Below are positions 18,286-26,434 of a DNA stretch of 64,000 nt, piece by piece. The stretch covers positions 1,753,501 through 1,817,500 of the forward strand of contig NZ_AP018795.1 in assembly GCF_003966655.1 (NCBI RefSeq), read 5' to 3'. Under the pieces are notes generated by a model. The model was not told the origin of the DNA. It did not search any database and was given only the letters and a program-made list of their open reading frames with translations. The stretch comes from Acidithiobacillus ferridurans (GTDB taxonomy: Bacteria; Pseudomonadota; Gammaproteobacteria; Acidithiobacillales; Acidithiobacillaceae). A program made the translations under genes and the position numbers. Numbering within the stretch: position 1 is the stretch's first letter; the number at the start of each line of letters is the position of its first letter.

Positions 18286-19191
18286 ATGTGGAATTTTTGG
18301 ATGCTTTTGGAAAACTCTGGTTTCTTCGCTAGCGGACCGGTGCGAACCGCCTTGATCGTAGGGACTTGTGCAGCGCTGGTCAGCGCGGTGATCGGTGTGT
18401 TTACCATATTGCGCGGCAACGCCTTTGCCGGACATGCCCTGGCCGACGTGAGCAGCGCCGGTGGGGCGGCGTCCTTCCTGCTGGGCATCAATCCCTTGCT
18501 GGGTTTTCTAGGTATGGCCTGGATTGCCGCCTTCGGCATGGAGTTTCTTGGTGTACGCAAGGTGCGGGAGCGTGATCTTGCCACGGGTATCGTTCTGGGG
18601 GCGGGATTGGGGCTGTCGGCGCTCTTCCTCTATCTGGACGTGACGACCACCAGCACTACGGGCGCAGCGGTGTCGGTGATGTTTGGCTCCATGTTTGCGA
18701 TTCCGCAGAGTCTTATCGGCCCTGCGTTGATGGCCTCCGCCGGGGTGTTCTTGCTGGTGGGTCTGCTCTACCGGCCGATGATGTTGACGGCGGTGGACCC
18801 TGATCTGGCGGCGGCGCGTGGTATTCCCCTGCGTTGGATTGGTTTGCTGCAACTGCTGGCCCTGGGACTGGCGGTAGCAGTCTGCGCCCTGGCCATTGGT
18901 GCAGTGCTGGCGACGGCTTTGCTCATTGGCCCGGCGGGTGCGGCGATTCGCTTGAGCCGGCGCCCGGCACAGGCGATATGCTGGGCCATTGCTATCGGTT
19001 TGACTGCGGTCTGGGGTGGCATCTGGATGGCCTATGAAAGTTACTACTGGTTTTCCGGTAATGCCTGGCCAGTGAGCTTTTTTGTCGTGGCGCTGGTGTT
19101 CCTGTTTTATCTGGCGGCGGTACTGGTGGCTAAAGTGGCGGGCTTGGCAGCGCGTCCGCAGCCGGTCAGTTGGCCGCACTGCGAGGTATAG
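18286..19191 (+). CDS. Zinc/manganese ABC transporter permease (ABC-3 family), first copy
   Basis: 301 residues with about eight or nine membrane helices; the ABC-3 pattern 'RGNAFAGHALADVSSAGGA' and 'DPDLAAARGIPLRWIGLLQLLALGLAV' is clear. Pairs with the next gene to form a heterodimeric channel. ATG 18286 is 4 bases after the ATPase stop. Confidence 0.88.
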   Translation: MWNFWMLLENSGFFASGPVRTALIVGTCAALVSAVIGVFTILRGNAFAGHALADVSSAGGAASFLLGINPLLGFLGMAWIAAFGMEFLGVRKVRERDLATGIVLGAGLGLSALFLYLDVTTTSTTGAAVSVMFGSMFAIPQSLIGPALMASAGVFLLVGLLYRPMMLTAVDPDLAAARGIPLRWIGLLQLLALGLAVAVCALAIGAVLATALLIGPAGAAIRLSRRPAQAICWAIAIGLTAVWGGIWMAYESYYWFSGNAWPVSFFVVALVFLFYLAAVLVAKVAGLAARPQPVSWPHCEV

Positions 19192-19194
19192 GGC

Positions 19195-20004
19195 ATGTTC
19201 TCCAGTTTCATGATCAATACCTGGATTGCCGCCACCGCCATTGCTTTTGTCGCGGCTTTCATCGGGTTTTTTGTGGTGGTACGGCGTTCGGCCTTTGCCG
19301 CCCATGCCTTGCCTTTGGGCGCTTTTCCGGGGGCGGCGGCGGCCAACCTGCTGGGGGTCGATCCGCTGATCGGGTTGCTGGTTTTCGTCGGCATGGGGGT
19401 TCTGCTCTTGCGCCAATTGGTGCGCATGGGCCGCCGCGATGTGGGTACGGGGCTGGTGCTGGTGCTGTTTCTGGGGGTGGGGGCGCTGTTGCTCAGTATG
19501 ACCAATGCGTATGCACCGGCGGTGTTTTCCCTGCTCTTCGGTGAGGTGCTGGGGGTCAGCGACGCCGATTTGTGGCCCATACTGGGCATCTGCGCGCTGG
19601 TGGTTATGGGCATCGCTCTGTATTTTCGGCCGCTCTTGCTGGACTCGACTTTTCCCGATCTGGCGGCCTTGCAGGGGATTCGCGCCGCACGCATGGATCT
19701 GGTGTTCCTGACCCTGCTGGCCCTGGTGACTGCCATGGCCTTGCCGGTGGTGGGGGCCTTTCTGGTGTTCACCCTGCTGGTCGGACCGCCGGCCGCCGCC
19801 CAGGCGTTGAGCGGCAATCCCATGCGCGTGCTGGCGCTATCCGTGGTTTTTGCAGAGGGTTGCATCTGGAGTGCTATTGCGCTCTCTTACTGGACCAACT
19901 GGCCCATCGGTTTTTTTGTCGGGACCATTGGTGCGGGCTTGTTTACGGTGGCGCGTTCTTATCGGCACTGGAATCAGCGGCAGCGCAATTTCGCGGTGCT
20001 ATAA
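19195..20004 (+). CDS. Zinc/manganese ABC transporter permease (ABC-3 family), second copy
   Basis: 269 residues, the same fold as the preceding protein ('VRRSAFAAHALPLGAFPGAAAANLLG', 'DLAALQGIRAARMDLVFLTLLALV' split by loops). Starts 3 bases after the first permease. Its last codons run into a 20-bp tandem duplication. Two different permease subunits in one operon are typical of some Mn/Zn systems. Confidence 0.87.
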   Translation: MFSSFMINTWIAATAIAFVAAFIGFFVVVRRSAFAAHALPLGAFPGAAAANLLGVDPLIGLLVFVGMGVLLLRQLVRMGRRDVGTGLVLVLFLGVGALLLSMTNAYAPAVFSLLFGEVLGVSDADLWPILGICALVVMGIALYFRPLLLDSTFPDLAALQGIRAARMDLVFLTLLALVTAMALPVVGAFLVFTLLVGPPAAAQALSGNPMRVLALSVVFAEGCIWSAIALSYWTNWPIGFFVGTIGAGLFTVARSYRHWNQRQRNFAVL

Positions 20005-20042
20005 ATACTGGCCAGCACCTTCAAATACTGGCCAGCACCTTC
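20003..20042. repeat. Tandem duplication of a 20-bp unit
   Basis: AAATACTGGCCAGCACCTTC occurs twice head to tail, beginning at the stop codon of the permease gene. Each unit contains TGGCCA. Probably a local slippage duplication. Confidence 0.9.
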
Positions 20043-20059
20043 AACGACCAGATTTGGGA

Positions 20060-21268
20060 TTAATCGTTATCAGGAAGTTCCGGCCTTTCTACCAGGGGTT
20101 CTATCTCCGGGGGCCCAAACTCCGGGCGCTCGATTTCGGGATGATGGAATACCGGAGGGAGCACCGGCATCCGCGGTATGATGGGGAAATCAAAGTCCAT
20201 GGGGTTGACGCTGAAGATGACGCGCTCCGCATCGACGACACCCGGTGCCTGGACCCTTCCCTCGACGGCGACCATGCTGCCTGCCCGCATGTCCGCGGCA
20301 TCGCCGTTTTCATAAAGGGTGTGGGAACCCTCCACCAGAGATACCCCGTGGGTGGTCCAACCGTTATCGCCGCGAGCCAGGTAACCCACCAGGGACACCC
20401 GGTTGCCGACGTCCTGCGCCGCCAGTGCAGCGGGGGTCACGCTTTCCACGCGGGCCTGCCCATCGGTGTAGGTACCCCGGACCACCACGGACTGACCCAC
20501 CCGGAGGGGCTGGAGCAGTGCCCCGTTGACCTTGAGTTTCGTTGCCCCGACTTCCAGGGTGTTCTGACTCGGATAAAGGGCGTCCACCTGGCCCCGCAGT
20601 AGCAACGGGACCCGGGCGGGCGCGGTATCCGCCGGATAGAGACGACGGATCGCCGTCGCCAGCCAATGGCCATTCCCCCGGTCCAGGCCGCTGATCGACA
20701 CTACGTCACCGGCCTTCAAGGCCGTGAAGGACAGGGATTGATCCGAATCATGCACGGTGACGGGGGTCGTTTTGCCCGCCTGGATGGTCTCGCCGAGAAT
20801 GGTGAGTTGTCGCTTGGCCGCATCGACTTCGGTCACCCTGCCGATCACGGCATGCTCCACCCGTACGTCCTGGGCGATCGCCCGCCCGTCGGCGGCGGCC
20901 TGGACCGTGACGCGGTCCCCGAGATGCAGGTCTTTTGCCGTACCGGCAGCGCCGTCGACGCTATAACGGGTCTGGGGGCTCAGGGCATATTCCTGACCGT
21001 TGACGTAGATGCTGCCGAAGCGCTGGATCACCCCCAGGGCCGTGATGCCCGTCCCGCCGATGCCCCCGGGCTGGATGCCCGTGCCGCCGATGCCACCGGG
21101 ATGGATACCGGTGCCCCCGATGCCCCCGGGATGGATACCCGTGCCGCCGATGCCATCCGGGGTGGCGCCCGATCCACCAACACCACCAGCCGGGTCGGGA
21201 AGGGCCCATGCCCCCGGCAGAGCTACCAGGCCCAGGACCAGGACCCACCAGCGTAGGGCTTTAGGCAT
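20060..21268 (-). CDS. DUF5666-type secreted protein, copy 1
   Basis: 402 residues. Signal peptide (WWVLVLGLVALPGAWA), then a glycine-rich tract of four 10-residue repeats of the type GGIGGTGIHP, then three to four small beta-rich DUF5666-like repeats, each with 'G.V..V......L.V.G..L......' spacing, and a Pro/Glu tail rich in 'ERPE'. Probably exported or periplasmic; function unknown. ATG 21268 is preceded by GGAGG and overlaps the DUF6502 stop by 8 bases, so the two are coupled. The first 332 residues or so are identical to copy 2; the last 70 differ. Confidence 0.8.
   Translation of the reverse strand: MPKALRWWVLVLGLVALPGAWALPDPAGGVGGSGATPDGIGGTGIHPGGIGGTGIHPGGIGGTGIQPGGIGGTGITALGVIQRFGSIYVNGQEYALSPQTRYSVDGAAGTAKDLHLGDRVTVQAAADGRAIAQDVRVEHAVIGRVTEVDAAKRQLTILGETIQAGKTTPVTVHDSDQSLSFTALKAGDVVSISGLDRGNGHWLATAIRRLYPADTAPARVPLLLRGQVDALYPSQNTLEVGATKLKVNGALLQPLRVGQSVVVRGTYTDGQARVESVTPAALAAQDVGNRVSLVGYLARGDNGWTTHGVSLVEGSHTLYENGDAADMRAGSMVAVEGRVQAPGVVDAERVIFSVNPMDFDFPIIPRMPVLPPVFHHPEIERPEFGPPEIEPLVERPELPDND
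21044..21156 (-). repeat. 30-bp tandem repeats coding for a Gly-rich decapeptide, copy 1
   Basis: About four units with slight variation encode GGIGGTGI(H/Q)P. The same array is in copy 2 at 24677-24789. Such arrays can expand or contract. Confidence 0.85.
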
Positions 21269-22091
21269 GTGGCTCGTCCTCCGCGGCCGGTTCCTCTGTC
21301 GATTCCGCCGCGGCGTCTTCTTCATAGTAATAGACCCCCAGGCGCAGCCGCCGCTGCGGCCCTTCGGGTGACTCGGCTGTATTCAGCCGCTGATGGGCCT
21401 CGCGCAACAAGCGCTCGCCCATCCGGTAGAGTTCCGGTCGCGCCTCCTCCAGCACCGCCGCCGGCAGCGCATCGAAATACAGCGCCCGCTCCAGAAAGGG
21501 CTTCCCTCCTTCCAGGTTGTGTACCGCGCTGCGCAGGTGATCGCCGACGTTCTCCCCCAAAAAAGCGACTTGGTCTTCGGGTAGATCGGAAATATACGCA
21601 GCGCGCAGCAGGTGCACCACGCCGTCCTGCTCCTGGGCCACCCCCACTCGGCCCAATTCATCCAAAATAGCCCGTGGGCGCATGTCGGCCTTGACCTTGC
21701 GCGCCAGACCCTCAAAGCTCGGGGGCGCCTCGCTGCGTAGGGGCAGCGACTTGGGTTGCCCGGAAGGGTCTGCATAATCCGCCATCGACACCCAGGCCGC
21801 CACCACCTGCGCCGCAATGTTGGCCCCATGCCGCAACATCGGCCGGTCCCCGTGCTCTTCCAGCAGAAGCCGCAGCCGCTTGACCTCCTTGCGGTGGATC
21901 CCGGTCAGCAGGCTGACCCGGCTGTCCGTCAGCGGCCGCCCGGCGGTCTCCCCATAGTGCTTGCTCGCCTCCGCCACATACACCATTTTGAGCGTGTCCG
22001 TCAGCGCCCCATAGGTCCACCCCTGTCCGATCAGATACCGGACCAATGGGCGCAGGATCGCCAACACCGCCGTTTTCAATACTCCATTCAT
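21261..22091 (-). CDS. DUF6502 family protein, probable DNA-binding regulator, copy 1
   Basis: 276 residues, no signal peptide or membrane span. The N-terminal half has a winged-helix-like order: 'LVRYLIGQGWTYGALTDTLKMVYVAEA', then 'LTDSRVSLLTGIHRKEVKRLR' (about 55-75), which reads as a helix-turn-helix recognition unit. The C-terminal half is helical ('GENVGDHLRSAVHNLEGG', 'LLREAHQRLN'). Always upstream of the DUF5666 gene here, with an 8-base overlap. DNA binding is inferred from the pattern. Identical to copy 2. Confidence 0.75.
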   Translation of the reverse strand: MNGVLKTAVLAILRPLVRYLIGQGWTYGALTDTLKMVYVAEASKHYGETAGRPLTDSRVSLLTGIHRKEVKRLRLLLEEHGDRPMLRHGANIAAQVVAAWVSMADYADPSGQPKSLPLRSEAPPSFEGLARKVKADMRPRAILDELGRVGVAQEQDGVVHLLRAAYISDLPEDQVAFLGENVGDHLRSAVHNLEGGKPFLERALYFDALPAAVLEEARPELYRMGERLLREAHQRLNTAESPEGPQRRLRLGVYYYEEDAAAESTEEPAAEDEPHA

Positions 22092-22369
22092 GGCCTGCCC
22101 GGGCTCGCCTTACTCAGTTTTCGTATCAATTGTAGCATGTCGTGAAATATGGACCCACCACTTACCCTACTCCCGACGCACGCGCAACACCCGTCCGTTA
22201 GCCAAAACGGAACACGGAGGCAAGATTTCGCCAGCCCCATTCGGTGACTTGTGCATGTTGTATATAGACCACGATACGGGCTGCACGGGCTGCGATCTCG
22301 CTCGGCAACCGGTCAGCAGGAGCGCTGCCATGTCCAATCCGCGGTGCTGTGGTTCGGGGTCACTTGTTT

Positions 22370-23382
22370 TCAAGAGGCGTCGTAATAATTCCGATACCAG
22401 TCGACGAAACGGGCAAGACCATCACGCAAGGGGGTGGCGGGGAAAACCCCACCGCCTCCTGCAATTCACCCACATCGGCATAGGTGGCAATAACGTCCCC
22501 GGCCTGCATGGGCAGCCATTCGATGTCGGCCTTGCGCGCCAGCAGATCCTCCAGGATCGCGATGAAATCCAGCAGGGCTACTGGGGTATGGTTGCCAATA
22601 TTGCAAAGACGGAAGGGGGCATCGCTGGTACTCGGATCCGGCCGCTCTGTCGACATCGGAGCAGGGCGCGGTGCGAAGTCCAGGAGCCGTACCACGCCTT
22701 CGATGATGTCGTCGATATAGGTAAAATCCCGGCGCATCTGACCATGGTTGAAGACGGGGATAGGCTCTCCGGCAAGGATCTGGCGCGTGAACCGAAAATA
22801 GGCCATGTCCGGTCGGCCCCACGGTCCGTAGACCGTGAAAAAACGCAAACCGGTGCACGGAATGCCGAAGAGATGTGCATAGCTATGGGCCATGAGTTCG
22901 CCGGCCCGCTTGCTGGCGGCGTAGAGACTGAGCGGATGATCGACCCCGTCGTGGACGCTGTAGGGCAGGCGGGCGTTGGCGCCATAGACCGAACTGGAGG
23001 AGGCGAAAAGCAGATGGTCCACGGCCTGGGCGCGACAGCCCTCCAGAATATTGGCGAAACCGACCAGATTGCTGTCGACATAAGCGGCGGGATCCTGGAG
23101 GGAGTGGCGGACACCCGCCTGGGCCGCAAGATTCACCACCACATCAAAATGTGGCCCGGTGAAGAGACCTGCCATGGCCTCCCGATCGGCAAGATCCACA
23201 GTGTGGAATTGAAAGTCTGGATGGTTTTCCAGATGCGCCAGGCGATCCCGCTTGAGGGCGGGGTCATAATAGGTGCTGAGGTTATCAAGACCGTGTACGA
23301 TCCACCCTTCGGTCAACAGACGGCGGCACAAGTGGTAGCCGATGAAGCCCCCCGCACCGGTGACGAGAATCCGCCTGCTCAT
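22370..23382 (-). CDS. NAD-dependent epimerase, UDP-glucuronate 4-epimerase type, with a C-terminal frameshift
   Basis: About 337 residues when corrected. Rossmann motif TGAGGFIGYHL at 8-18, catalytic SSSSVYG and YAASKR (Ser/Tyr/Lys), and 'NLSTYYDPALKRDRL', typical of enzymes making UDP-galacturonate from UDP-glucuronate. The frame runs GFSP then shifts; one more G in the run 22439-22442 restores ATPLRDGLARFVDWY and a TGA at 22370-22372, a normal family end. ATG 23382 begins MSRRILVTGAGG. It lies between the two DUF6502/DUF5666 copies and would use the product of the UDP-glucose dehydrogenase at 32176. Confidence 0.82.
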
Positions 23383-23653
23383 GAGAAAGCCTGCGCCATG
23401 AGGATGTGCAGACAATGACCGCTCCCTCCCTGCACCGCACCGATGTCTGCTCCCGCACAGCGGATTATGCTATCCTCCCCGCAACTCCGCCGAATGGAGT
23501 CCGGCGCGGCCTCGTTCCGTCTCCAGGTCGTTGATGAATATGCCAGGGTTTTTATCCCCCGCAGGTTGCTTTCCAAGTTCATCGATATTCTCCATCTGTA
23601 TGATTCAATTTAAGATACGCGGCACTGCTCAGCAGTGGCGATACAGCCTTGCC

Positions 23654-24901
23654 TTAATCGCCATCAAGGATTTCCGGCCTTTCCACCTGTGGTCTCACCT
23701 CCGGCCGCTCGACATCGGGCCGTTCGATTTCGGGGCTATTGACCTCTGGGCGCTCCCCCTCATTTTCGGATTGCTCCCAGTCACCCCGCGCGCCCTGCGC
23801 CATCTGTGGTAAGGCGGGCAAATCAAAGTCCATGGGGTTGACGCGGAAGGTGACGCTTTCCACCGTGACGACTCCCGGGGCTTTGACCTGCCCACTGATG
23901 GCGACCATGCTGCCTGCCCGCATGTCCGCGGCATCGCCGTTTTCATAAAGGGTGTGGGAACCCTCCACCAGAGATACCCCGTGGGTGGTCCAACCGTTAT
24001 CGCCGCGAGCCAGGTAACCCACCAGGGACACCCGGTTGCCGACGTCCTGCGCCGCCAGTGCAGCGGGGGTCACGCTTTCCACGCGGGCCTGCCCATCGGT
24101 GTAGGTACCCCGGACCACCACGGACTGACCCACCCGGAGGGGCTGGAGCAGTGCCCCGTTGACCTTGAGTTTCGTTGCCCCGACTTCCAGGGTGTTCTGA
24201 CTCGGATAAAGGGCGTCCACCTGGCCCCGCAGTAGCAACGGGACCCGGGCGGGCGCGGTATCCGCCGGATAGAGACGACGGATCGCCGTCGCCAGCCAAT
24301 GGCCATTCCCCCGGTCCAGGCCGCTGATCGACACTACGTCACCGGCCTTCAAGGCCGTGAAGGACAGGGATTGATCCGAATCATGCACGGTGACGGGGGT
24401 CGTTTTGCCCGCCTGGATGGTCTCGCCGAGAATGGTGAGTTGTCGCTTGGCCGCATCGACTTCGGTCACCCTGCCGATCACGGCATGCTCCACCCGTACG
24501 TCCTGGGCGATCGCCCGCCCGTCGGCGGCGGCCTGGACCGTGACGCGGTCCCCGAGATGCAGGTCTTTTGCCGTACCGGCAGCGCCGTCGACGCTATAAC
24601 GGGTCTGGGGGCTCAGGGCATATTCCTGACCGTTGACGTAGATGCTGCCGAAGCGCTGGATCACCCCCAGGGCCGTGATGCCCGTCCCGCCGATGCCCCC
24701 GGGCTGGATGCCCGTGCCGCCGATGCCACCGGGATGGATACCGGTGCCCCCGATGCCCCCGGGATGGATACCCGTGCCGCCGATGCCATCCGGGGTGGCG
24801 CCCGATCCACCAACACCACCAGCCGGGTCGGGAAGGGCCCATGCCCCCGGCAGAGCTACCAGGCCCAGGACCAGGACCCACCAGCGTAGGGCTTTAGGCA
24901 T
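23654..24901 (-). CDS. DUF5666-type secreted protein, copy 2
   Basis: 415 residues. Same signal peptide, Gly-rich repeats and DUF5666-like repeats as copy 1, but from about residue 334 the sequence is different (ISGQVKAPGVVTVESVTF...) and the tail carries more 'ERPEV' type repeats. Related but diverged ends joined to an identical body point to gene conversion or a recent duplication joined to an older paralogue tail. Overlaps its DUF6502 partner by 8 bases. Confidence 0.8.
   Translation of the reverse strand: MPKALRWWVLVLGLVALPGAWALPDPAGGVGGSGATPDGIGGTGIHPGGIGGTGIHPGGIGGTGIQPGGIGGTGITALGVIQRFGSIYVNGQEYALSPQTRYSVDGAAGTAKDLHLGDRVTVQAAADGRAIAQDVRVEHAVIGRVTEVDAAKRQLTILGETIQAGKTTPVTVHDSDQSLSFTALKAGDVVSISGLDRGNGHWLATAIRRLYPADTAPARVPLLLRGQVDALYPSQNTLEVGATKLKVNGALLQPLRVGQSVVVRGTYTDGQARVESVTPAALAAQDVGNRVSLVGYLARGDNGWTTHGVSLVEGSHTLYENGDAADMRAGSMVAISGQVKAPGVVTVESVTFRVNPMDFDLPALPQMAQGARGDWEQSENEGERPEVNSPEIERPDVERPEVRPQVERPEILDGD
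24677..24789 (-). repeat. 30-bp tandem repeats coding for a Gly-rich decapeptide, copy 2
   Basis: Identical to the array at 21044-21156, inside the long direct repeat. Confidence 0.85.
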
Positions 24902-25724
24902 GTGGCTCGTCCTCCGCGGCCGGTTCCTCTGTCGATTCCGCCGCGGCGTCTTCTTCATAGTAATAGACCCCCAGGCGCAGCCGCCGCTGCGGCCCTTCGG
25001 GTGACTCGGCTGTATTCAGCCGCTGATGGGCCTCGCGCAACAAGCGCTCGCCCATCCGGTAGAGTTCCGGTCGCGCCTCCTCCAGCACCGCCGCCGGCAG
25101 CGCATCGAAATACAGCGCCCGCTCCAGAAAGGGCTTCCCTCCTTCCAGGTTGTGTACCGCGCTGCGCAGGTGATCGCCGACGTTCTCCCCCAAAAAAGCG
25201 ACTTGGTCTTCGGGTAGATCGGAAATATACGCAGCGCGCAGCAGGTGCACCACGCCGTCCTGCTCCTGGGCCACCCCCACTCGGCCCAATTCATCCAAAA
25301 TAGCCCGTGGGCGCATGTCGGCCTTGACCTTGCGCGCCAGACCCTCAAAGCTCGGGGGCGCCTCGCTGCGTAGGGGCAGCGACTTGGGTTGCCCGGAAGG
25401 GTCTGCATAATCCGCCATCGACACCCAGGCCGCCACCACCTGCGCCGCAATGTTGGCCCCATGCCGCAACATCGGCCGGTCCCCGTGCTCTTCCAGCAGA
25501 AGCCGCAGCCGCTTGACCTCCTTGCGGTGGATCCCGGTCAGCAGGCTGACCCGGCTGTCCGTCAGCGGCCGCCCGGCGGTCTCCCCATAGTGCTTGCTCG
25601 CCTCCGCCACATACACCATTTTGAGCGTGTCCGTCAGCGCCCCATAGGTCCACCCCTGTCCGATCAGATACCGGACCAATGGGCGCAGGATCGCCAACAC
25701 CGCCGTTTTCAATACTCCATTCAT
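24894..25724 (-). CDS. DUF6502 family protein, probable DNA-binding regulator, copy 2
   Basis: 276 residues, same protein as copy 1. Its upstream region, unlike that of copy 1, contains well-formed copies of a 17-bp dyad at 25775 and 25812, 50-90 bases before the ATG, where an autoregulator would be expected to bind. Divergent from the glycan operon that starts at 26096. Confidence 0.75.
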   Translation of the reverse strand: MNGVLKTAVLAILRPLVRYLIGQGWTYGALTDTLKMVYVAEASKHYGETAGRPLTDSRVSLLTGIHRKEVKRLRLLLEEHGDRPMLRHGANIAAQVVAAWVSMADYADPSGQPKSLPLRSEAPPSFEGLARKVKADMRPRAILDELGRVGVAQEQDGVVHLLRAAYISDLPEDQVAFLGENVGDHLRSAVHNLEGGKPFLERALYFDALPAAVLEEARPELYRMGERLLREAHQRLNTAESPEGPQRRLRLGVYYYEEDAAAESTEEPAAEDEPHA

Positions 25725-25774
25725 GGCCTGCCCAGGTTCGCCTCAATCAGTGTTCACGTTCAGCATAGCACGTG

Positions 25775-25791
25775 GTGGTATATATTCCCAC
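25775..25791. promoter_or_regulatory. Operator-like dyad, site 1 (GTGGTA-N5-TCCCAC)
   Basis: One of three 17-bp sites fitting GTGGTA-N5(A/T)-T(A/C)CCAC between DUF6502 copy 2 and the glycan operon. Nearest to the DUF6502 gene. The equivalent place before copy 1 (about 22139-22158) has only a degraded version. Confidence 0.55.
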
Positions 25792-25811
25792 TCATGCGCA
25801 GATTGCTTGAC

Positions 25812-25828
25812 GTGGTAAAATATCCCAC
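25812..25828. promoter_or_regulatory. Operator-like dyad, site 2 (GTGGTA-N5-TCCCAC)
   Basis: 37 bases from site 1, start to start (about 3.5 helical turns). The five central bases are all A or T, as in the other two sites. Confidence 0.55.
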
Positions 25829-25837
25829 TATACTGAT

Positions 25838-25861
25838 CATACGGCAGCGGAATGCCGTATG
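25838..25861. repeat. 9-bp inverted repeat CATACGGCA/TGCCGTATG
   Basis: A perfect dyad with a 6-base loop 10 bases after operator site 2. May be an mRNA hairpin or a second regulator site. Confidence 0.6.
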
Positions 25862-26011
25862 TCGACCGGCCATCGGAAATTGAAGCCGTTATGTACCAGA
25901 TAACCTAAGTGCGCGAACTCAATGACCGGGCGGCGCTTTGCCGGGGAGCGGTCCGTAGTCCGCACAGGAGAACGGCACGAGTGTCCGGCAGGAGTCTGGG
26001 TGGTTATTGAA

Positions 26012-26030
26012 AGTGGTAAAAATTACCACT
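26012..26030. promoter_or_regulatory. Operator-like dyad, site 3 (perfect 8-3-8 palindrome)
   Basis: AGTGGTAA-AAA-TTACCACT, the best-formed of the three related sites, 66 bases before the first gene of the glycan operon. Being shared between both divergent promoters, the sites suggest one regulator for the DUF6502/DUF5666 pair and the glycan genes. Confidence 0.6.
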
Positions 26031-26095
26031 AACCTCGTTTCAGGTGCCGCGATCGGTAGCATTTCCCAACAATGGAGAGAGTCAAGGAGGGTGTT

Positions 26096-26434
26096 ATGAC
26101 AACCACTTATGAACAACAGCGAGTTCTACACGACGAAGCTCCCCTTATGCTGGGAGCTTGGCAGTTTGCACCCGAGATGAAGCCGGTGAGGGATGTCGAC
26201 GCCACTGTCGACACTATTTGCGGCCATCACAGCCCGCACGCGGTGCGCATCTTTCTCGACGGCGCCTGGACGACATTCTGTATGGATTGCTGGCGCAGGA
26301 ATCGCCGTTCCTACCGCCGTCCGGATGGCTTATTGCCGCAGACCGAATCTTCCTCTGAACAAGTCTCACCGGCGACGATTCGGAAAACCTTCGGCAAGCC
26401 CTATCTCCAATCTCTCCGTTCAGGAGGGCGGTGA
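26096..26434 (+). CDS. Small Cys/His protein of unknown function at the head of the glycan operon
   Basis: 112 residues. ATG 26096 has a strong GGAGG site. The middle holds a CGHH motif and, 20 or so residues later, CMDCW followed by RRNRRSYRR, a layout like a small zinc-binding domain with a basic patch. No signal peptide or membrane span. The stop overlaps the next ATG (TGATG). I do not recognise a family. Confidence 0.65.
   Translation: MTTTYEQQRVLHDEAPLMLGAWQFAPEMKPVRDVDATVDTICGHHSPHAVRIFLDGAWTTFCMDCWRRNRRSYRRPDGLLPQTESSSEQVSPATIRKTFGKPYLQSLRSGGR

Larger units (their letters stand above)
20267..22100. repeat. 1834-bp direct repeat, copy 1
   Basis: Matches 23900-25733 with no difference that I found, covering all of the DUF6502 gene and most of the DUF5666 gene. 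Identity stops abruptly at both ends; beyond the right end the two promoter regions are only loosely similar. Confidence 0.9.
23900..25733. repeat. 1834-bp direct repeat, copy 2
   Basis: Offset 3633 from copy 1, same orientation. The two copies bracket the epimerase gene, so recombination between them would delete it. Confidence 0.9.

Noticed and set aside
21044-21156. Regular 30-bp repeats suggesting a CRISPR array
   Set aside because: Units are directly adjacent without spacers and lie in frame within a coding region.
20666-21371. Long plus-strand open frames opposite the DUF5666 and DUF6502 genes (also 24299-25004 and similar)
   Set aside because: They mirror the GC-rich codon pattern of the minus-strand genes, lack plausible ribosome sites and families, and occur identically in both repeat copies only because the DNA is duplicated.
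22167-22373. Possible 68-residue minus-strand lipoprotein-like frame after the epimerase
   Set aside because: The start lies in the epimerase end, the lipobox is in a poor context and there is no ribosome site near an internal start; not enough to call a gene, though it cannot be excluded.
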